This document shows positions 7,303-10,823 of a DNA stretch of 10,823 bases, piece by piece. The stretch is from Cyclostephanos tholiformis. Taxonomy: Eukaryota; Bacillariophyta; Thalassiosirophyceae; Thalassiosirales; Thalassiosiraceae. The stretch covers positions 1 through 10,823 of the forward strand of contig JALLPB010001186.1 in assembly GCA_036939975.1 (NCBI GenBank), written 5' to 3'. Within the stretch, counting starts at the first letter, position 1. Each line of letters opens with the position of its first letter. Both the position numbers and the translations under genes were made by a program. Below the pieces are notes generated by a model that was given only the letters and a program-made list of their open reading frames with translations, was not told the origin of the DNA and did no database searches.

Positions 7303-8630
7303 GTGGAAAGAGGGATGTATCCATCACAGTTAAAGGAGAGATGTAAACACGGTCACAGTGACTCTACTCTCGTAAACACCATCATGGTCAATACATTGAC
7401 CTGCCGGCAGAGATGGAACCTTAAAGTTCTGATGGCACTTGTTGCCATCGTGGTGTACCACAACAGCCTTTGTGTCCAGACCTACCTGCTCCGGGATGCA
7501 TTGGTCCCCCCTTCTCTCTCTCCTTGGCATAAATTATATGACAAGGGAGACGAGTCATCATTCCTTCATGTCACTGGATTAAATCGAAGGGCTTTTGAAT
7601 GCCTTCTCATCGTTGTTATTCCTCCCGGTCACAGATTTCACAAATGACGCAGGGGGAGGCAATGGTTGCTACTGCCAGATGGGATGTTGGGGCTGTTGCT
7701 GTGCTATTTGGGTAGCCAGATGACAATTAAGTGGCTTTGTTTGATTTTTGGTATTACCTCCTCACCCTGCTCTCGTATTCTCAAAAGAATTCTCCGCATG
7801 ACTGTGAAGTGGTTGCGCAATCATCCACTCGCAAGGATAGAGTTCCCAAATGAGGAAACAATGTGGTTGTTCATGGATATGGTAAGTCTCTGCGAACCAT
7901 CCATTTCCAACATCATTGGCTTCATGGATGGATTAGGACTGGCGACGGAGATGACTAGCAAAAAAATTGAGCAGAACGCTTATTACTGTGGTTACGATTG
8001 CAACACGATGGTGAACAGCATATTAGTATTTGGTCCCGATGGAAAAATATTTTTTTGTGCTATTAATTATCCGGGGAGCTAGTTGGATGGTACCCTAACC
8101 ACTTGTTTTTTCGTGCACATTAAGGAGAGGATAGGTGATTATAAAATTTGTGTGTATCAGGGCTTCCCACGTAGCGGTGATGCAACAGGAATTCTTGTTG
8201 GTCCGATCCCTGAGAGGAGTGCACGGTGATTGCATTCAGCGATGAGGGACAATTTGATCCGTCTGTCAATTTTTCAAATTTTTACACGTCCTTCCACCAG
8301 GCAAGTGAGTCGGGAATTCGTAGCTTGCAGGGGATGTCTCCGTGCTGCAAAAAAAGATTGCCATCTGCTCATAAAGACTAACGTCTTTGCATCCTCAAGA
8401 GTATTAATTTGGTGCATAATTTTCAAACAGAAATTGTTGGGCATAATCAGATTTCAACGGTGTTTGCGCCGGAGTACGAGTGGGTCATTAACATTCATGG
8501 CTATGATAGGATTCATAAGTACTACCTTGAGCCGGGCGATTACAAGACTGATGATGAAGCAGAACTGATGGAGGGGAATTTTGCAAACGATGGAGACAGT
8601 GATGGGGATACGTTTTTTGGGGCTAGTTAA
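7303..8630 (+). pseudogene. PIF/Harbinger transposase pseudogene (DDE_Tnp_4 family)
   Basis: The protein would be the nuclease that excises and inserts the element. One frame runs from 7303 to about 8270, broken by TGA (7645-7647), TAG (8080-8082) and TGA (8227-8229). After a frameshift in the T-rich stretch near 8267-8284 the match continues in another frame, with one more stop near 8378, to TAA at 8628-8630. Landmarks in order are HVTGLNRRAFECLL, a helix-turn-helix-like part (LPDGMLGLLLCYLGSQMTIK then FGITSSPCSRILKR), GFMDGLGL with the first catalytic Asp at 7927-7929, AYYCGYDCNTMV, and INYPGS followed by the TAG where this family has Trp. The second Asp is at 8086-8088. GDYKICVYQGFPRSGDATG comes next, and then QASESGIRSLQG with the Glu at 8307-8309. 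LVHNFQTEIVGHNQI and an acidic tail finish it. The catalytic triad survives although the frame does not. Confidence 0.92.
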
Positions 8631-9221
8631 ATAGGGGATGACTAGCAGTTGGGTGGTCTAAACGTATTAACTACTAATTTTCTTTACCTACTTCATCTAA
8701 ACTAAACTTACTTCTCCTCTATCTAATCGTCTTCATCCGAACTGTTGTCGTCATTCTCGACATCAATCGTCTCACCTCTCTTGTGCTTTTTCTTTTGACC
8801 GAGAGACTTCACAATGTGTCAAAGATACTTTTCATTCGTCTCTGCGTGCTTCTCCATTGCAGACATTTGCATCTGCATTTGCTGCTGAAACATCACTTGC
8901 TGCATTGTAAAATGTTGCGTCAATTGCTGCATCTGCATAGACAGCATTGATATCATCATATTACTATCCCCCCTGCGCCCGCACCAGGATTCGACGACCT
9001 GCTCAACTGCCTTTGAGATACTTCCCCTTTCATGATTGGTTGAATTTTTTGTTTTTTGTCTGCTGACCCCAGCGCCAATGAGTTCAACATTGATGACAGA
9101 CTTCTCCTTGGGGGAGCACCAGCCTCTTTAATCCTCCCCGCCGCCCACTCTCTTCGGACATCACCACTAACAGAGGACGAGGAAACTGTGGCACTAGTAG
9201 GATGCCCCCCCCTCAACAATG

Positions 9222-9241
9222 GCTGCATTTGCAAATGCAGC
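9222..9241. repeat. Perfect 20-bp palindrome
   Basis: GCTGCATTTG is followed directly by its complement CAAATGCAGC with no spacer. It lies in the Ala-rich middle of the Myb-like pseudogene, ten bases from the C run where the frame is lost. It may simply reflect Ala/Phe codons (AAAFANAA). Confidence 0.75.
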
Positions 9242-9761
9242 TGCCACCTCTTTTTCTTCCTTCATCTCGTCTCCACTGTGGTCGTTATCTCTCTGCTCGT
9301 TGCGATTAAATTCGATGTCATAGTTAGGGGGGACGCCATCCTCCACAGCAACATTGGCAGTGGCATTGCCACCTCCCTGCCCTGCCACTACAATATCAGC
9401 ATCTGAACAAAAACTTGAGCCATCATCCCGACGGTGGCTCGACTCCACTGAATCAACACCTAAAATAGCCGCATTTGCTTTGTCCTGGATGCGGCGCTCA
9501 ATCGATATGCAACAATAAGTACGGTCTCATTGTGCGCCAGGCTTACCTGTTGGCTTCTGCATGCGGTTGCAGAGCTTCTTGTTCCAATTATTGCAAAGGT
9601 CCTCCCCGCAGCAAAGAGTAGTTTCCCCGGATTTGTGCTGGTACACAGCAGCGACCAACAGCCATGCCTCCAGACCCTGAGGAAGAATACTCTTGACGAT
9701 ATCAATCAGGATGTCATTTTTGTAGGGAGTCCATAATCTGGAACAAAATCTGGATCGCAAA

Positions 9762-9799
9762 AAATCTGGATCAGTTGGCTGGCCAACTGATCCAGATTT
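9762..9799. repeat. Near-perfect palindrome with 18-bp arms and a 2-base centre
   Basis: AAATCTGGATCAGTTGGC (9762-9779) and its exact complement (9782-9799) flank TG. The outer half (AATCTGGA) also recurs just to the left, near 9735 and 9747, forming a small cluster. It lies about 125 bases inside the right end of the Harbinger element, at the 5' end of the Myb-like gene. It could be a binding site for the element's own proteins, or a cruciform or stem in the transcript. Confidence 0.85.
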
Positions 9800-9885
9800 G
9801 TTACAAAATGACTAAAAGTACGCCATGTAAACGATCTGGACTCACTAAAAAAAGAACTCTGGAGCAAAAATCCCACAAAAAAAGG

Positions 9886-9924
9886 CACAAAAACACAAAA
9901 AAATGATTTATGGCAGGTGCTCAG
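9886..9924 (-). repeat. Right terminal inverted repeat of the Harbinger element
   Basis: Read inward on the minus strand it runs CTGAGCACCTGCCATAAATC and then T-rich to GTG, matching 7148-7183 with small gaps. TTA follows on the plus strand at 9925-9927. Confidence 0.6.
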
Positions 9925-10414
9925 TTAGAGATATTTTCATCTATTAGTGTGATGTGGGAAGCCAGCATACTACAGATTCATTTTGTGAGATTGACACTGT
10001 GTTACTTTACTAGTAGCCACTAAAGCAAGAGGTGGGGGAGAGGGAGGTGTGGTATCTCTCAACAATTGTGTATTCATGGGAATGCATTGATTGGGCCTTG
10101 ATTTACTGCATCCCAGGCTAACACCAATGCCAATGCCATATGTCACACCCACCCTACAAATGCAGATGGATTTGATGAGGGACGTAGTACTCCAATGCAA
10201 GGAGGGGGATTATGGCACAGTCCATTCCACAGAAAGTAAATTGCACCATGCATCCACCACCCAGACCAATCCCATCCATTGCTACAGCATCACAACAGTA
10301 GTGAAATTCAAACTTCTGCAGCATCCCAACCGGATGCCTTGTCAACTCCCCATCTTAGTTGCGCATGTCAGATGTCGCTGTTGCCAATTTTGGGGCCTAT
10401 ATGTTGTGTCGGGC

Positions 10415-10500
10415 GACATGTCGGCAACAAGTCGGCGACATTGCCCCATTTTGGGCCCCGACAATGTCGTGTCATTTTGGTTGGCTGTGGACATGTCGGC
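10415..10500. repeat. Foldback with repeated GACATGTCGGC motif
   Basis: GACATGTCGGC occurs at 10415-10425 and again at 10490-10500, 75 bases apart. Between them CGACATTG (10436-10443) pairs with CAATGTCG (10462-10469), and inside that CCCA pairs with TGGG. It could be a decayed MITE end or a satellite fragment. Confidence 0.55.
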
Positions 10501-10704
10501 TTCACATACATAGGATATGAATGTACAGTGTGCTCAGGTGGGTAAGTGGACAAGGGACGAGGGATGAGGGATGAACGGCACAATTGTCGGACCGATGGAG
10601 GGATGGCAGCAATATCAGGGCTGTCGCACGGTGGTTGGGGCAATGGCAATAGTGGCAGGGTGGTGCAGCAATGGCAACACAACAATCAACTTAAAAAGTA
10701 CAGA

Positions 10705-10823
10705 GCAGCGGCAGCCAAGGGAGAGAGCGAGGGTGAGGGCAATGGCGGCGAGAACAACAGAGGCAGCAGCAACAGCGGACAGCGGCAGCGGTAGTAGCGG
10801 CAGCGGCAGCCAAGGGAGAGAGC
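10705..10823. repeat. Two copies of a 24-base motif, 95 bases apart, at the window edge
   Basis: The motif starting GCAGCGGCAGCC and ending AAGGGAGAGAGC occurs at 10705-10728. It recurs at 10800-10823, exactly where the window ends. The sequence between is rich in CAG/GGC units. It may be the start of a longer tandem array with a period near 95. Confidence 0.7.

Larger units (their letters stand above)
8723..9811 (-). pseudogene. Harbinger Myb/SANT-like accessory protein pseudogene
   Basis: In PIF/Harbinger elements a Myb-like second protein binds the ends and helps the transposase reach the nucleus and DNA. On the minus strand the frame enters at 9811, just below a TAG (9812-9814) that follows an ATG (9824-9826). 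It reads LWTPYKNDILIDIVKSILPQ, an aromatic/helix segment (EAWLLVAAVYQHKSG), and NWNKKLCNRMQKPTGKPG. A TGA at 9527-9529 is followed in the same frame by IERRIQDKANAAILG and an acidic middle region. The frame is then lost at an 8-base C run (9205-9212) and resumes as HPTSATVSSSS. It shifts again near 8955-8975 into a Met/Gln-rich, probably coiled-coil tail (QMQQLTQHFTMQQVMFQQQ). That tail has a TGA at 8819-8821 and ends in a charged KKKHKRGE and acidic terminus. The gene converges on the transposase gene with about 90 bases between them. Confidence 0.8.
7148..9924. mobile_element. PIF/Harbinger DNA transposon, near-complete but inactive
   Basis: A 2.8 kb element carries the superfamily's two genes in convergent order: a DDE transposase (+) and a Myb/SANT-like protein (-). 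TTA is found immediately outside both ends (7145-7147 and 9925-9927), which is the TWA duplication typical of PIF/Harbinger. The ends are imperfect inverted repeats. Sub-terminal motifs are also shared: GATCTGGACTC occurs in direct orientation near 7197 and near 9832, and ATCTGGAAC is present in inverted form. Such motifs are candidates for transposase or Myb-protein binding sites. Both genes carry stops and frameshifts, so the copy is non-autonomous. Confidence 0.8.
9928..10823. other. Gene-free repeat-rich stretch
   Basis: No protein family or RNA gene is seen on either strand. Open frames here are low-complexity or Cys/Ser/His-rich without conserved motifs. The stretch contains a foldback and short-repeat cluster (10415-10500), a small tandem of GGGATGA-like units (about 10560-10575), and CAG/GGC-rich sequence with a repeated 24-mer at the right edge. 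Confidence 0.5.

Noticed and set aside
10091..10513. Plus-strand frame of 140 codons
   Set aside because: It has no conserved motif, overlaps the foldback cluster and has competing frames of similar quality; treated as non-coding.
10546..10794. Plus-strand frame of 82 codons rich in Gly, Ser, Asn and Gln
   Set aside because: The composition follows CAG/GGC-type low-complexity DNA, and the repeated 24-mer continues beyond its stop.
1..10823. CRISPR array, tRNA, rRNA or bacterial operon
   Set aside because: No regularly spaced short repeats with unique spacers, no tRNA cloverleaf or rRNA sequence, and no ribosome binding sites or tight gene spacing were seen; the content is eukaryotic.

Overview
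The window looks like nuclear DNA of a eukaryotic alga, most likely a stramenopile such as a centric diatom. This is an inference: it combines an intron-free nuclear-type folate gene full of Asp/Arg trinucleotide repeats with piggyBac and PIF/Harbinger families whose sequence style I associate with diatom genomes. There are no bacterial-type operons, ribosome binding sites, rRNAs, tRNAs or CRISPR arrays.

Layout. 1-286: upstream region of the first gene, with an E2F-type site, an AT-rich core and a poly-A leader. 287-2701 (+): one intact gene, a folylpolyglutamate synthase (FPGS) of 804 codons, GC-rich and swollen by low-complexity Asp/Glu and Arg tracts. 2702-3008: gene-free. 3009-3945 (-): a decayed, unrecognised coding region. 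3946-4324: nothing recognised. 4325-7090: a decayed piggyBac-like segment. Its transposase pseudogene (4841-6573, +) lies between two direct copies of a roughly 200 bp repeat, and the right copy has been enlarged by a short foldback element of about 170 bp. 7148-9924: an almost complete but dead PIF/Harbinger element with a TTA duplication on both sides, imperfect terminal inverted repeats, a DDE transposase pseudogene (+) and a convergent Myb/SANT-like accessory pseudogene (-). 9928-10823: gene-free, with foldback, short tandem and interspersed repeats.

Only the FPGS gene looks functional. The two Harbinger genes belong together: in this superfamily the Myb-like protein assists the transposase. 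Both are broken here by stops and frameshifts, so the copy can move only if helped in trans. I found no convincing new biological system. The best leads are the TTA-flanked Harbinger boundaries, the filled versus unfilled repeat pair around the piggyBac relic, an 18-bp-arm palindrome beside the Myb-like gene, the unidentified minus-strand pseudogene, and the E2F site upstream of a folate gene.
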